DNA of 64,000 bases from Vibrio sp. S9_S30 (GCF_014694455.1 NZ_JAAUWT010000019.1:1-64000), one strand, 5' to 3'. Positions 8,059 to 17,676 are shown, counted from the first letter of the stretch. Program-made: numbers and translations. The notes: generated by a model from the sequence alone, not told the origin.

Positions 8059-9174
8059 CTAAAGCAGTTTATTCAGCTGCTGGCCAAACAACTCTTTACG
8101 CCAACTTGTCATCACGTCGGGTAAATTGGCGGGGTTACGATCCTTTTTCCATACCCAGCTGATCAATTGATTTAACTGTTTTTTAGAAGCGAGGAATTCC
8201 GTCGCCAAACCACTCCTCTGCGACGCTCTCTTTACTTCATCTTTAAGCTGTTTGAACAATTGTTTGTATTCAGGCTTGTCCATCAACCTTTCAACTGCAT
8301 CCGGGTACTCGTCTTCAGGGACTTGCTCGCCTTTTTTCACCATGGCAATAACAGTATTACCATGTCGGCGGATTTCACGGTGGTCAAACCCTTCTTGTTC
8401 CATACGTTTCAAGCTCTTGATGCCGAATCGCGCTGCTGCCCACAAATTTTGCTCGCGGAAAACAAAGTTCAATGCGATATCACGCTTAAGAGCTTCTTCC
8501 AAACGCCATTGAGCAAGAATTTTAAGAATCGCGAGTTGGTTCGGACGAAGCTGCCAAGCCCCTTTAACGTCTTGGTAAGCCTTTTCTGGAATGTGTGTGA
8601 CAACACGCTTAGAAGCGATAAGATCGGATTCCTGTTGGGCTGCTTCCCACCAGCCCGCTTCTCGTACTGCTACTTCCAGTTTTTCAAACATAGGGAGAAG
8701 GTAGTGCACATCGGCGGCGGCGTATTCCAACTGTTTGTGAGTAAGTGGTCTTGCTAACCAGTCTGTACGCGCTTCGCTTTTGTCGAGCTCTACGCCCAAG
8801 TATTCGTTTACCAACGCCGCAAAGCCCGTAGACAAACCATGCCCCAGAAATGCAGCCATAATTTGTGTGTCCATCATGGGAACAGGGATGGTGCCAAAAA
8901 CATGAGCAAATACTTCGAGATCTTCTCCACACGCATGCAGAACTTTCAGTACCGAGGTATCTTTCAACAACGCTTTGAATGCACTCATGTCATCAATAAC
9001 GGTAGGATCTATCAAAGACAGCGTCGAACCATCGAAGAGTTGAATGAGACCTAACTGAGGGTAGAAGGTGCGAGTTCTAACAAATTCTGTATCCAGCATC
9101 ACGGTATCAACTTCGCGGGCGGACAGGCAAACCACTTCTAATGCTTCTTTTGTATCAACTATCTGATAGTTCAC
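8059..9174 (-). CDS. rnd: Ribonuclease D
   Basis: 3'-5' exoribonuclease that trims tRNA and other small RNA precursors. 371 residues, matching E. coli RNase D (375). The DEDDy nuclease core is clear: VMLDTEFVRTRTFYPQLG with Asp28 and Glu30 (motif I), LHACGEDLEVF (motif II), and SRTDWL-type sequence followed by YAAADVHYLLP carrying the motif III Tyr and Asp. HRDC-type helical domains follow to the C-terminus. The reading frame begins with GTG at 9174, preceded by a GAGA stretch. It is transcribed away from fadD across a 335-nt gap, and a terminator follows. Confidence 0.95.
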   Translation of the reverse strand: MNYQIVDTKEALEVVCLSAREVDTVMLDTEFVRTRTFYPQLGLIQLFDGSTLSLIDPTVIDDMSAFKALLKDTSVLKVLHACGEDLEVFAHVFGTIPVPMMDTQIMAAFLGHGLSTGFAALVNEYLGVELDKSEARTDWLARPLTHKQLEYAAADVHYLLPMFEKLEVAVREAGWWEAAQQESDLIASKRVVTHIPEKAYQDVKGAWQLRPNQLAILKILAQWRLEEALKRDIALNFVFREQNLWAAARFGIKSLKRMEQEGFDHREIRRHGNTVIAMVKKGEQVPEDEYPDAVERLMDKPEYKQLFKQLKDEVKRASQRSGLATEFLASKKQLNQLISWVWKKDRNPANLPDVMTSWRKELFGQQLNKLL

Positions 9175-9509
9175 TTGAATCTCTTCATTGTTATTCGTTC
9201 TATATTCAGGGTTAAACCCAAGTTATCTTATGGTCAAGCAACCTCAAGGTGCTCACTCCAGTGAAGGGGCTAGGTTCATCAGTAATGAGTTGTTTGATTT
9301 TCAAACAAGGCATTCATTTGACGATCTCATACTTCTAAGTAAAAAATCAATAATGCGACCTGCCCCTCTCTGGAAGAATAACCGAGTCACTCTTTTATAT
9401 GCGTAAAAATGGAATAAGCATAAAAAATGCCGGCAGTTGCCGACACTTTAACATTCTGGGATAAGTTATGCTGGTCTTTCACCCCGTTTTACAGCATACA
9501 ATCTCTCAT
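9175..9509. other. Intergenic region between fadD and rnd
   Basis: 335 nt without a gene. It holds the presumed fadD terminator (near 9425) and, on the minus strand, must hold the rnd promoter, which I could not place. A 72-codon plus-strand frame here has no recognisable product or ribosome-binding site. Confidence 0.6.
9420..9446 (-). terminator. Terminator of fadD
   Basis: On the minus strand TGTCGGC-AACT-GCCGGCA forms a stem with one G/T wobble and is followed directly by TTTTTTAT. It lies about 65 nt past the fadD stop. Confidence 0.6.
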
Positions 9510-11192
9510 TTATGCCGTTTCATTCATCGTGCTTTCTTCGCGAAGTGCACGTCTTAAGATTTTGCCTACGTTGGTTTTGGGGAGATCATCTCGGAATTCA
9601 ACAATCTTAGGGATCTTATATCCCGTGAGATGTTCACGGCAGTGGCTGATCAATTCGTCTTTGGTTAGGCTCGGATCCCGTTTAACTACGCAGATCTTCA
9701 CCACTTCACCAGAGACATCATGCGGTTCACCAATGGCGGCAACTTCAAGCACTTTTCCGTGCAACGAAACCACATCTTCTATTTCATTTGGGTAGACGTT
9801 GAACCCAGAAACCAGAATCATGTCTTTTTTGCGGTCGACGATATGAAGGAAGCCTTGTTCATCAAACTTCACAATATCGCCAGTGGAAAGCCACCCATCG
9901 TGATCGATCACGTCCTTCGTCGCTTCAGGACGTTGCCAGTACCCCTGCATAACTTGCGGTCCTCGAACTTGAAGCTCACCCACTTGATCATTCGGTAATA
10001 CGTTCCCTTCATCATCAATAATTCGAACATCAGTGGAGGGAACAGGCAGACCAATTGCGCCTGAATATTCCGTTGAGTCGTGCGGGTTAGCGGCGACCAA
10101 CGGGGCACATTCGGTTAAACCATACCCTTCCAACAGAAAACCCCCAGTGATGCTTTTCCACTTATCCGCCACGGCACGTTGCACCGCCATACCGCCGCCA
10201 ACGGCAATGTTCATTCGGCTGAAATCCAATTCTTTAAAATCTTCATTATTGACTAACGCATTAAATAACGTATTGACGCCAGTAATGGCTGTGAACGGAT
10301 ACTTTTGCAGCTCTTTTACAAACCCCGGAATATCACGCGGGTTTGTGATCATGAGGTTTCGTCCCCCCAACTCAATGAACAATAAGCAGTTCACAGTAAG
10401 TGCAAAAATGTGGTAAAGCGGCAGTGCGGTCACGACCAGTTCACGCCCTTCGGTTAACACGGGACCATAAGCCCCTTTGGCTTGCATGACGTTTGCGAGC
10501 ATATTGCGGTGGGTCAGTACCGCGCCCTTTGCCACCCCTGTGGTGCCACCGGTGTATTGTAAAAAGGCAATATCGTCTCCAGACATAAATGGCTTCACGT
10601 ATTGCTCACGGCGACCTTTTCGAATCGCTTTACGAAAAGAAATGGCATTAGGCAAATTGTACTTTGGCACCATCCCTTTCACGTATTTCACCACGAAATC
10701 GACCAAGGTTCCTTTCGCACGTGGCAGCATCTGCCCAAGGCTGGTCAAAATGACGTGTTTGATTGGCGTGTTATCAACAACTTGCTCAAGTGTGTTCGCA
10801 AAGTTAGAGACAATCACAATGGCTTTGGCACCAGAATCATTTAACTGATGTTCCAGTTCACGTGGGGTATAAAGCGGATTGACATTTACTGCAATTAAAC
10901 CCGCTCGTAAAATACCGAATAAAGCAATCGGGTATTGCAGTAAGTTCGGCATCATGATCGCCACGCGATCGCCTTTTTCTAATTTCAGTTCATTTTGTAA
11001 ATAAGCGGCAAATGCTCGACTGCGTTCCTCTAATTTTCGGAACGTCATGACAGAGCCCATGTTCATGAAGGCAGGCTGGTCGGCAAACTTATGTACCGAT
11101 TGCTCAAACATTTCCACCAACGACGGGTAGCAGTCTGGGTCAATGGTTTCTGGTACATCACTTGGGTAACGTGTTAGCCAAACTTTATCCAC
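9510..11192 (-). CDS. fadD: Long-chain fatty acid-CoA ligase FadD
   Basis: Activates imported long-chain fatty acids to acyl-CoA for beta-oxidation, at the inner face of the membrane. The start is placed at GTG 11192: GAGGAG precedes it by 7 nt and the product VDKVWLTRYPSDVPETIDPD then begins as the family does and has 560 residues (E. coli 561). A 30-residue in-frame extension upstream has no homology-like character. Adenylation motifs are present: YTGGTTGVAKGAVLTH at about residues 212-227, GYGLTECAPLVA, LSTGDIVKFDEQGF and the VDRKKDMILVSGFNVYPNEIE region. It is followed by a terminator and preceded by a same-strand alpha/beta hydrolase gene 98 nt away. Confidence 0.95.
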   Translation of the reverse strand: MDKVWLTRYPSDVPETIDPDCYPSLVEMFEQSVHKFADQPAFMNMGSVMTFRKLEERSRAFAAYLQNELKLEKGDRVAIMMPNLLQYPIALFGILRAGLIAVNVNPLYTPRELEHQLNDSGAKAIVIVSNFANTLEQVVDNTPIKHVILTSLGQMLPRAKGTLVDFVVKYVKGMVPKYNLPNAISFRKAIRKGRREQYVKPFMSGDDIAFLQYTGGTTGVAKGAVLTHRNMLANVMQAKGAYGPVLTEGRELVVTALPLYHIFALTVNCLLFIELGGRNLMITNPRDIPGFVKELQKYPFTAITGVNTLFNALVNNEDFKELDFSRMNIAVGGGMAVQRAVADKWKSITGGFLLEGYGLTECAPLVAANPHDSTEYSGAIGLPVPSTDVRIIDDEGNVLPNDQVGELQVRGPQVMQGYWQRPEATKDVIDHDGWLSTGDIVKFDEQGFLHIVDRKKDMILVSGFNVYPNEIEDVVSLHGKVLEVAAIGEPHDVSGEVVKICVVKRDPSLTKDELISHCREHLTGYKIPKIVEFRDDLPKTNVGKILRRALREESTMNETA

Positions 11193-11290
11193 AAATAAAC
11201 TCCTCAAATTCGACTGTTCTGTAAACACATACATCGCCACTATTACAGCACAGCCATTCGTGCCGTGACACGAAATAATCAAACACTTGT

Positions 11291-12172
11291 TTAAATTTTG
11301 TTAACCAAATCCATAATCAGTTCGCTGACCTTCTCTGGATGCTCTAAATGGCAGTGGTGACCTCCGGGAATAGACTCCCATTTTTCATTGTTGTGCGGTC
11401 TTTTTTCGTCGTGCTCACCCCTCTTTAATGGGTGATGATCTTTCAACGACGAAAACCCCTTTTCGCCCAAAATAACGAGATGCGGACATGTAATGTTTTC
11501 GAGAATGTCCTTTCGCTGCTGATCGCTCATTCTGTACAAAGAATCACATTTGAGCTTTTCATCGTGTCGCCAATACCATTGCCCATCTTTTTGCTCTAAA
11601 GCGCGGTAGGTCATGGGTCTGATAAGCGCTTGCGCCACTTGGGTACGAATCGCACGAATACGAACGGCATCTTCCGGATCGGATAGGCTTTTCGGCTTTT
11701 TCTCACGATATTTCTTTCGGCTTAATACACCAGTGCGTAGCCGCTTGGTTGAATTTTCAGGGGATTCGGCAAGCGGACCATAACCCTCAATTTCCACCAA
11801 AGCCGCCACCTTTTCAGGAAACGCGGCACTATAGCAACTCGTAATCAATGCACCAAGAGAATGCCCGACCAAAATGGTTTTATTTGATGAGAATTTCGGT
11901 AAAACGCTGTGAAGATCGTCGATATAATCGTGAAATGGGTAAAAATTGTCCGTCCCTTTATCAGAAGATAATCCATGACCGGGCAAATCGATAGCCACTA
12001 AATGCAGCGTGGGATCCTTCTGATTCAGTGCTTTCATCACACCGGAAAAACTTTCCGCATTATCCATCCAACCATGAACAAAAACGACCGTCTTAGCGGC
12101 CGTTTTTGCTTCACCTAATTCGAGCGAGGCAACCATTGAATCATTGCCTAACACATATTGACTCGTGTTCAT
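11291..12172 (-). CDS. Alpha/beta hydrolase
   Basis: A 293-residue alpha/beta hydrolase of unknown substrate. Visible features are the oxyanion-side VFVHGWMDNAES loop at about residues 31-42, the nucleophile elbow VGHSLGALI at about 101-109, and a late histidine in IPGGHHCHLEHPEKV that can complete the triad. The middle cap is rich in Arg and Lys. No signal peptide or membrane segment is visible, so it is cytoplasmic. It sits just upstream of fadD on the same strand with a 98-nt gap, which suggests a link to acyl-ester or acyl-CoA metabolism, but that is inference from position. Confidence 0.75.
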   Translation of the reverse strand: MNTSQYVLGNDSMVASLELGEAKTAAKTVVFVHGWMDNAESFSGVMKALNQKDPTLHLVAIDLPGHGLSSDKGTDNFYPFHDYIDDLHSVLPKFSSNKTILVGHSLGALITSCYSAAFPEKVAALVEIEGYGPLAESPENSTKRLRTGVLSRKKYREKKPKSLSDPEDAVRIRAIRTQVAQALIRPMTYRALEQKDGQWYWRHDEKLKCDSLYRMSDQQRKDILENITCPHLVILGEKGFSSLKDHHPLKRGEHDEKRPHNNEKWESIPGGHHCHLEHPEKVSELIMDLVNKI

Positions 12173-12289
12173 TATTTCACTTCTTGAATCACTTTAGCTC
12201 GGCTTGAGCTCATTCGACTTGAACGACCATTCACCTTAAACTTTAAAGCATACGTTACGAGGAAAAATGAGCGTCATTGGGGCGCCATT

Positions 12290-12586
12290 TTAGATATAAA
12301 TATCGACGCCAAGAAGCTGTGCAAGTTCTTCTTTTTTCGCTTGATTCATGACACCCATGTATTCTTCCATCGCTTTACGAGAACGCCCTTCCGGCAAATC
12401 ATATTCAATCTGCGCGCGGTGTATCTCTGACTCGTCGACATGCCTGATGGTTTGAGCAACAGCATTAGCCACCTTAGTCGGTTGGCTGACGGAGTGTTTT
12501 CCCTGCTCTTTCTTTACCTTAGACTGCTTTTGAGCCTTATTGGTATGAGGGACAACAACAAGGGGTAATCCATTAATGGAAGCCAT
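12290..12586 (-). CDS. Small conserved hypothetical protein
   Basis: A 98-residue protein I cannot assign a function. The N-terminal half is lysine- and glutamine-rich and probably disordered. The C-terminal half, from about residue 45, is the conserved-looking part: DESEIHRAQIEYDLPEGR, then SRKAMEEYMGVMNQAKKEEL and a closing LAQLLGVDIYI. Vibrio relatives of this pattern sit next to tsaB and are sometimes labelled ParA-like, but there is no P-loop here, so that label is unsupported. It lies 50 nt downstream of tsaB on the same strand and 117 nt before the hydrolase gene. Confidence 0.7.
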   Translation of the reverse strand: MASINGLPLVVVPHTNKAQKQSKVKKEQGKHSVSQPTKVANAVAQTIRHVDESEIHRAQIEYDLPEGRSRKAMEEYMGVMNQAKKEELAQLLGVDIYI

Positions 12587-12636
12587 AGGTGTCCTTTTTA
12601 GAACCTGACAATCTAAAGATTAGCAGAGTCTTTCGT

Positions 12637-13338
12637 TTATTCCTTACCAGGTAGTTTTTTCCAAGTCACATTGTCACGCAGGTATACTGGGCTGGAATCT
12701 TCCACTGCCACGGCCTTACCTTTCGCAAACTCGAACTGAGCCAAAACCACCATATCCTGTGCGTCTGGGTAGAGTACGTCGCTACCTTCGGTATGAATCG
12801 GTAAAGACGCCAATCCCTCTGAATACGCATCCCAACCCGTTCCGGCTTGAGTCCAAACGTGTTCATCGCGCACCAAGTTTTCCGCCAATACTGTGGGCGG
12901 TACGACACATTCAGGCTCTTGCGTTAGCCATTCGCCGCTTTCTTGACGCACATAACGCCCCCAATAAATTTCACTCATTCTAGCATCTATTGCACTGGCT
13001 ACCTGCCTTTTGCCATACAGGCGGTAACAGGCTTGTGCCATGGCTTCCATGGTAGAGACACCTATCATGGGCAAATCGGCACCAAATGCTAGGCCTTGCG
13101 CAATACCGATGCCAATACGAACACCAGTGAAGCTTCCCGGTCCACGTCCAAAGGCCAACGCGTCCAAATCTTGCAAAGCAATATTGGCTTCTTTGAGAAC
13201 TTCATCAACCATGGGTAGCACTTTCTTAGTGTGATCGCGAGGCGCTACTTCACTTCGTGCGTACAGTTTTCCATCCACAATCAATGCAACAGAGCAATTT
13301 TCTGTCGCGGTATCTATAGCTAAGATTTTTGCGCTCAT
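12637..13338 (-). CDS. tsaB: tRNA threonylcarbamoyladenosine biosynthesis protein TsaB
   Basis: Non-catalytic partner of TsaD in the complex that adds threonylcarbamoyl to A37 of ANN-decoding tRNAs. 233 residues, the usual size (E. coli 231). The actin-like fold shows ILAIDTATENCSVALI at the start, the DHTKKVLPMVDEVL segment at about residues 36-49, and the GRGPGSFTGVRIGIGIAQGL signature at about 69-88. It is followed by the small conserved gene and preceded by yoaA on the same strand, 79 nt away; tsaB next to yoaA and close to fadD/rnd is a familiar order. Confidence 0.95.
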   Translation of the reverse strand: MSAKILAIDTATENCSVALIVDGKLYARSEVAPRDHTKKVLPMVDEVLKEANIALQDLDALAFGRGPGSFTGVRIGIGIAQGLAFGADLPMIGVSTMEAMAQACYRLYGKRQVASAIDARMSEIYWGRYVRQESGEWLTQEPECVVPPTVLAENLVRDEHVWTQAGTGWDAYSEGLASLPIHTEGSDVLYPDAQDMVVLAQFEFAKGKAVAVEDSSPVYLRDNVTWKKLPGKE

Positions 13339-13417
13339 TTACGCCTCAGTTATTCATTTATCTATTCTGGGGGGTTGGCTGAAAAGACTTAACCAACCCA
13401 CATCAAAACACGTCTTC

Positions 13418-15340
13418 TCATTCAGAACGTGCCTTTTGACTCAAAAATTGGTTAACAACATCCAAATCCCGTGTTCTTGGTATTGGCGGCAAACTTTGCA
13501 AAAAGACGGCCCCATAATCACGTGTGACCAATCGGTTATCACAGATGATCAGTGCACCTTGGTCTTTTTTATCTCGAATTAAACGCCCCACCCCTTGTTT
13601 AAGAGTAATCACGGCATCGGGTATTTGTACCTGACTGAATGGTTCGCCCCCATTCAGACGACAATCTTCTATACGCGCTTTGAGTAAGGGATCATCGGGT
13701 GCGGTAAAAGGAAGTTTATCAATAATAACACAGCTCAACGCATCACCTCTAACGTCGATCCCCTCCCAAAACGCGCCCGTTGCCACTAACAGGGCATTGC
13801 CCAATTCTAGGTATTCTGCCAGTAATTTCTGCTTGGTGGTTTCCCCTTGCATAAGTACTGGAATCGAGAGTTGTTCTCGGAACCGTTCCGCTAAGTCGCG
13901 CATCATACTGTGAGAAGTACAAAGAAAAAAGCACCGCCCACCATTCTTTTCTATAACGGGGCCGAGCATTCTGGCTAAACGTTCAGACATTCCAGGGCTG
14001 TTTGGTTCTGGAAGGTATCGGGGGACACACAGTCTCGCTTGTGCCTGATAATCGAACGGACTGGGCAGTGAAAACTGCCGCGGAGGCTCCAAGCCTAAAC
14101 GATGAGTGAAGTGGCTAAAATCGTCCTGCACCGCCAGTGTGGCAGACGTGAATATCCACGCGCCCGGTTTCATTTCGACCTGTTCACGGAATTTCTCGGC
14201 GACAGACAAAGGGGTAATGTGTAATGAAAAATGGCGAGGGGTGCATTCAAACCAATACGAGTAGCCAGTAATATCAACCTCGCAAACCCGAGCAATTCTG
14301 GCTTTGATTGCGTTCGCTCGCTCAAACGCGGCATCCAGTAATTCACTTCGCCCCAGCGCGACTTTGAGTACCTCAATCGCCAGCTCTAACGCATCAAGTA
14401 AACGGGTGGTCTCCCGCTCTATAGACGATGATTTCATGGCTTCTCGCCAATTCCCTCGAAAACCAGGATCTCCTAAGACAAGCCTCATTTCCATCGCAGA
14501 CTGAATCAAACGATCGGCTACCTTCTGCAACTGGCGCATGTCCTTGGCTTCGGTTCGATACCCGATCTCAATGTCTTTCGACAGTTCTTGAATTTGACGG
14601 CTGGAAATGGACGAACCGAAGTATTGGCTCGCAATGTCTGGAATTTGGTGCGCTTCATCAAATACAAACACTTCCGCTTCAGGAATCAATTCTCCAAAGC
14701 CGGTTTCCTTGATGGCAAGATCCGCAAGAAATAAGTGGTGATTCACGACAACGACATCGGAATCCATGGCTTTCTTACGCGCTTTAAGTACAAAGCAGTC
14801 TTGATAACTCGGGCATTCTTTGCCCAAGCAATTGTCATTGGTTGAGGTAATATCGGGGATGATGGGGCTATCTTCGGCGATATCATCGCATTCCCCTAGA
14901 TCACCACTTTTGGTTTCGGATGACCAACGGCGTACCTTCACAAGCTGGGTCAGTAGCGTTGAGTCTGCCTCAATACCATGGCTTTCCACCATTTGCCGAC
15001 TCAGTCTATCCAAACACAGGTAATTGGAGCGCCCTTTTAGCAAGGCGACACTGCCATAATAGCCAAGGGCATCGACCATTAGCGGTAAATCACGATGAAA
15101 CAGTTGTTCTTGAAGGTTCTTTGAGCCGGTACTGATGATGGTTTTTTTACCACTCAACAATGCAGGCACTAAATAGGCAAAGGTTTTCCCTGTGCCCGTC
15201 CCCGCCTCGACCACCAGCTGAGATTGATCTTTGATCGATTTTTCGACGGCGCGAGCCATATCTAACTGTGCTTGTCGGGGCTGAAACCCTTTAATGGCTT
15301 TGCCTAACGCACCATTAGCGGAAAAGGTTTTATCGATCAT
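13418..15340 (-). CDS. yoaA: DinG-family ATP-dependent DNA helicase YoaA
   Basis: Superfamily 2, XPD/DinG-type 5'-3' helicase implicated in replication-fork repair. 640 residues (E. coli YoaA 636). Motifs in order: Walker A VEAGTGTGKTFAYL at about residues 44-57, iron-sulphur cluster cysteines including NYLCLDR, CLGKECPSYQDC (about 167-178), the DEAH box VFDEAHQIPD, and C-terminal motif VI in GVGRLIRDKKDQG. The iron-sulphur cysteines separate it from non-cluster relatives. It is first in the tsaB-proximal run, with the small orphan gene at 15507-15704 upstream. Confidence 0.92.
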   Translation of the reverse strand: MIDKTFSANGALGKAIKGFQPRQAQLDMARAVEKSIKDQSQLVVEAGTGTGKTFAYLVPALLSGKKTIISTGSKNLQEQLFHRDLPLMVDALGYYGSVALLKGRSNYLCLDRLSRQMVESHGIEADSTLLTQLVKVRRWSSETKSGDLGECDDIAEDSPIIPDITSTNDNCLGKECPSYQDCFVLKARKKAMDSDVVVVNHHLFLADLAIKETGFGELIPEAEVFVFDEAHQIPDIASQYFGSSISSRQIQELSKDIEIGYRTEAKDMRQLQKVADRLIQSAMEMRLVLGDPGFRGNWREAMKSSSIERETTRLLDALELAIEVLKVALGRSELLDAAFERANAIKARIARVCEVDITGYSYWFECTPRHFSLHITPLSVAEKFREQVEMKPGAWIFTSATLAVQDDFSHFTHRLGLEPPRQFSLPSPFDYQAQARLCVPRYLPEPNSPGMSERLARMLGPVIEKNGGRCFFLCTSHSMMRDLAERFREQLSIPVLMQGETTKQKLLAEYLELGNALLVATGAFWEGIDVRGDALSCVIIDKLPFTAPDDPLLKARIEDCRLNGGEPFSQVQIPDAVITLKQGVGRLIRDKKDQGALIICDNRLVTRDYGAVFLQSLPPIPRTRDLDVVNQFLSQKARSE

Positions 15341-15432
15341 AGATTCTGCGGGTTGAAAACAAAGAAAGAATTATACTCAATCAACCTCAAGATGCGACTC
15401 CTGAAAGAGAAGTTTCGTCGGAGATTCGGAAG

Positions 15433-15471
15433 AAAAACAAAGGCGCAAATTTGGAGAGACATTTGCGCCTT
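15433..15471 (-). terminator. Terminator of the 65-residue orphan gene
   Basis: AAGGCGCAAAT (15440-15450) and ATTTGCGCCTT (15461-15471) form a perfect 11-bp stem; on the minus strand TGTTTTTC follows. Confidence 0.75.
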
Positions 15472-15506
15472 AAAGAAGTCACCATAACTGGGTTAAGAAA
15501 CTCTTA

Positions 15507-15704
15507 TCACTTTCGATATAAGTATCGCTCCAACCAAGCTGGACCTTGGAACGTGTCATCGGCAAGCAGAGCGTGCACCGCTTCAGATGGTGTGGCTTTT
15601 TCTTCCCAAAGTTGGTTGAGTATCTCTTCATCAATATCATGATCGCCAACAAGGGTTGTGACTCGTTCTACATACAATCTACGGGCTAACAGTTCTTTAT
15701 CCAT
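15507..15704 (-). CDS. Small acidic protein of unknown function
   Basis: A 65-residue protein I do not recognise. The start is placed at ATG 15704, which has AGAGAGG about 8 nt upstream; a GTG three codons earlier would overlap that ribosome-binding site. The sequence is mostly helical and acidic (DKELLARRLYVERVTTLVGD, then DEEILNQLW) and ends in WLERYLYRK. No signal peptide, membrane segment or metal-binding cysteines are visible. It has its own clear terminator, which argues that it is a real transcription unit. Confidence 0.6.
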   Translation of the reverse strand: MDKELLARRLYVERVTTLVGDHDIDEEILNQLWEEKATPSEAVHALLADDTFQGPAWLERYLYRK

Positions 15705-15917
15705 AGCAAACACCTCTCTGATATGCGGGAGTAAAAATCAACCAGCTCCATAGCCGACTCCCGAACGTGCGTATTTTGTTGAAACCACCGCCATAATAGA
15801 TTAATTATAGACAACATATTGAGGCTCATACTGCGAATTCTTTTTTATAAAGCCCACTCTCGTCTCAAAATAATTTATTCGAAATTCAAAAAAATACTAC
15901 AGGAAGTAACCCAAATA

Positions 15918-16751
15918 ATGGAAAGAAAAACGCTACTTACGCATTGCAGTGATGCCCCCGGATTGATCTCAAAAATCACCAATATTTGCTATAAACATCA
16001 GCTCAATATTATTCATAACAATGAATATGTTGATAACTCTAGCGGCCATTTTTTTATGCGAACAGAGCTAGAAGGTTACTTTAATGATGAAACGCTTTTG
16101 CTGGATTTGGATCAAGCGCTGCCATCAGGTGCGAAGAAAAGGCTAATAAGCTCCGAACGGAAGAAAGTGGTGATTCTTGTTACCAAAGAAGCACACTGCA
16201 TCGGAGATATTCTGATGAAAAACTACGACGGCAGCTTGAATATCGATATTGCAGCGGTTGTGGGTAACTACGACACCTTGCAAAATTTGACGGAAAAATT
16301 CGACATTCCATACCACCATGTGTCTCACGTCGATTTAACTCGTGAAGAGCATGAGCAAAAGATGTTAGAGGTCATTGATGGCTATGAGGTCGATTACCTC
16401 ATCCTTGCCAAGTATATGCGTGTACTCACCCCTGCATTTGTTGAAAAGTACCACCATAAAATCATCAATATCCACCACAGCTTTTTACCCGCGTTTATCG
16501 GTGCCAAACCTTATCAGCAAGCGTTTGATCGTGGCGTGAAGATCATTGGTGCTACGGCTCATTTCGTAACAAATGATTTGGATGAAGGCCCCATCATCAA
16601 GCAAGACGTGATCCCCGTGGATCATAACTTCAGTGCTGCCGATATGGCGCAAGCGGGCCGTGACGTAGAGAAAAATGTACTCAGTAAAGCCATCAACAAA
16701 GTCGTCAATGACCATGTGTTTGTTTATGGCAATAAGACCGTGATTTTGTAG
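15918..16751 (+). CDS. purU: Formyltetrahydrofolate deformylase
   Basis: Hydrolyses 10-formyl-THF to formate and THF, balancing one-carbon pools and supplying formate for purine synthesis. The start is placed at ATG 15918, preceded by AGGAAG; the product then has 277 residues (E. coli PurU 280), and a 33-codon upstream extension looks non-coding. The N-terminal ACT regulatory domain covers about residues 1-75 (LTHCSDAPGLISKITNICYK). The formyltransferase-type catalytic domain has LAKYMRVLTP, KIINIHHSFLPAFIGA with the catalytic His and the LDEGPII aspartate. It stands alone between the 65-residue orphan and the convergent yecM. Confidence 0.95.
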   Translation: MERKTLLTHCSDAPGLISKITNICYKHQLNIIHNNEYVDNSSGHFFMRTELEGYFNDETLLLDLDQALPSGAKKRLISSERKKVVILVTKEAHCIGDILMKNYDGSLNIDIAAVVGNYDTLQNLTEKFDIPYHHVSHVDLTREEHEQKMLEVIDGYEVDYLILAKYMRVLTPAFVEKYHHKIINIHHSFLPAFIGAKPYQQAFDRGVKIIGATAHFVTNDLDEGPIIKQDVIPVDHNFSAADMAQAGRDVEKNVLSKAINKVVNDHVFVYGNKTVIL

Positions 16752-16781
16752 CGTTAAGGCCAACACCGTCTGCTAACCCAA

Positions 16782-16847
16782 TCCTGATACAAAAAGTGAA
16801 CGGCGCAAAAAACGGTGAGTGTTTTCTCGCCGTTCATGGTGTCAGGA
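16782..16847. repeat. Long composite inverted repeat between purU and yecM
   Basis: Two nested arms: TCCTGATAC (16782-16790) pairs with GTGTCAGGA (16839-16847) with one G/T wobble, and inside it TGAACGGCG (16797-16805) pairs perfectly with CGCCGTTCA (16828-16836). There is no T-run directly after either arm. It may be a bidirectional terminator for the convergent genes or a small repeat element. Confidence 0.6.
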
Positions 16848-16873
16848 TAGGATTATCCTTATCTCCAGCTAGA

Positions 16874-17470
16874 TTAACCTTGCTCAGATGCAATAACACG
16901 TTTAAGAGAGTGAGGGTGGAGCTTGATGCATACCCCTTTGTGTTGGAATGCGACCGTCGGGTTTGGCAACCTTTCCCCTTCTCCCTTAGGACAAGAAACT
17001 TTCACTTTGATACCTATTTCTTCAAATTCAGCGGACTTTTCTTGAAAGTTTGGAAACGTCGATGTTAAAAAAGCCAAATAGTCGGCGGCTGTCTCTGCTT
17101 GGGATGGAATCACAAACTCCACGTGCTCCCATGATTCAACAGGGTAACGTTTCCCTGCGGCGGGATAGGGCAACTCTAAACACTCGAATGACCAGCCATT
17201 TGCCATAAGCGGTTGCGTAAACGCCAACACGATAATGGGTCGCCCATTAATGTGAGCACAAGAGATTTCGTTTCCCCATTTCAGCCATTCTTTGTGCGCG
17301 AATCGAGCAGCCTCCGGATCGTTCACTCTTATCGCTATGTGATCGGCTTGATAATCGGCTAACTCTATTCCGATAAGCTCAGAAAGAGTCTGAATTTTTG
17401 CCATAAATTCGGGTAGCTGAAGCAACATATTTTCGGGTAGAAGATGAGCATGTGGCGTCACTTGGGGCAT
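16874..17470 (-). CDS. yecM: YecM-family (VOC-like) protein
   Basis: A 198-residue protein of the YecM family, related to the glyoxalase/VOC fold; no reaction is established. The start is placed at ATG 17470 (MPQVTPHAHLLPENML), near the family size of about 190; the frame stays open for 74 codons upstream but that part is unlike the family. Metal-site-like residues are visible in DHIAIRVND at about residues 54-62, in SWEHVEFVI and in the C-terminal GVCIKLHPHSLK. It is divergent from argS with 206 nt between starts. Confidence 0.85.
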   Translation of the reverse strand: MPQVTPHAHLLPENMLLQLPEFMAKIQTLSELIGIELADYQADHIAIRVNDPEAARFAHKEWLKWGNEISCAHINGRPIIVLAFTQPLMANGWSFECLELPYPAAGKRYPVESWEHVEFVIPSQAETAADYLAFLTSTFPNFQEKSAEFEEIGIKVKVSCPKGEGERLPNPTVAFQHKGVCIKLHPHSLKRVIASEQG

Positions 17471-17676
17471 GGTGTTCTCACTAAAAGTTCTATTTTCTCG
17501 CCATACTAGCAAGATCACGTGGAAAAGTAGTAAAAATCGCTTTTTTCTGACTACTAGACGATGAAGAAAGTTGATATGATTAACGCCATTTTGTGAACTA
17601 GAACAAGTATCCATTCCCCCACTCCAAACACCACGGGAATGCATCAAAGCAATTCTTAGAATTGAAGGAAACTCGT

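Noticed and set aside
11193..11282. 30-residue N-terminal extension of FadD
   Set aside because: A strong GAGGAG precedes GTG 11192 and the product from there matches FadD length and N-terminus.
12173..12289. Degenerate TTGA-rich repeats upstream of the hydrolase gene
   Set aside because: The similarity between units is too weak and irregular to count as a tandem array.
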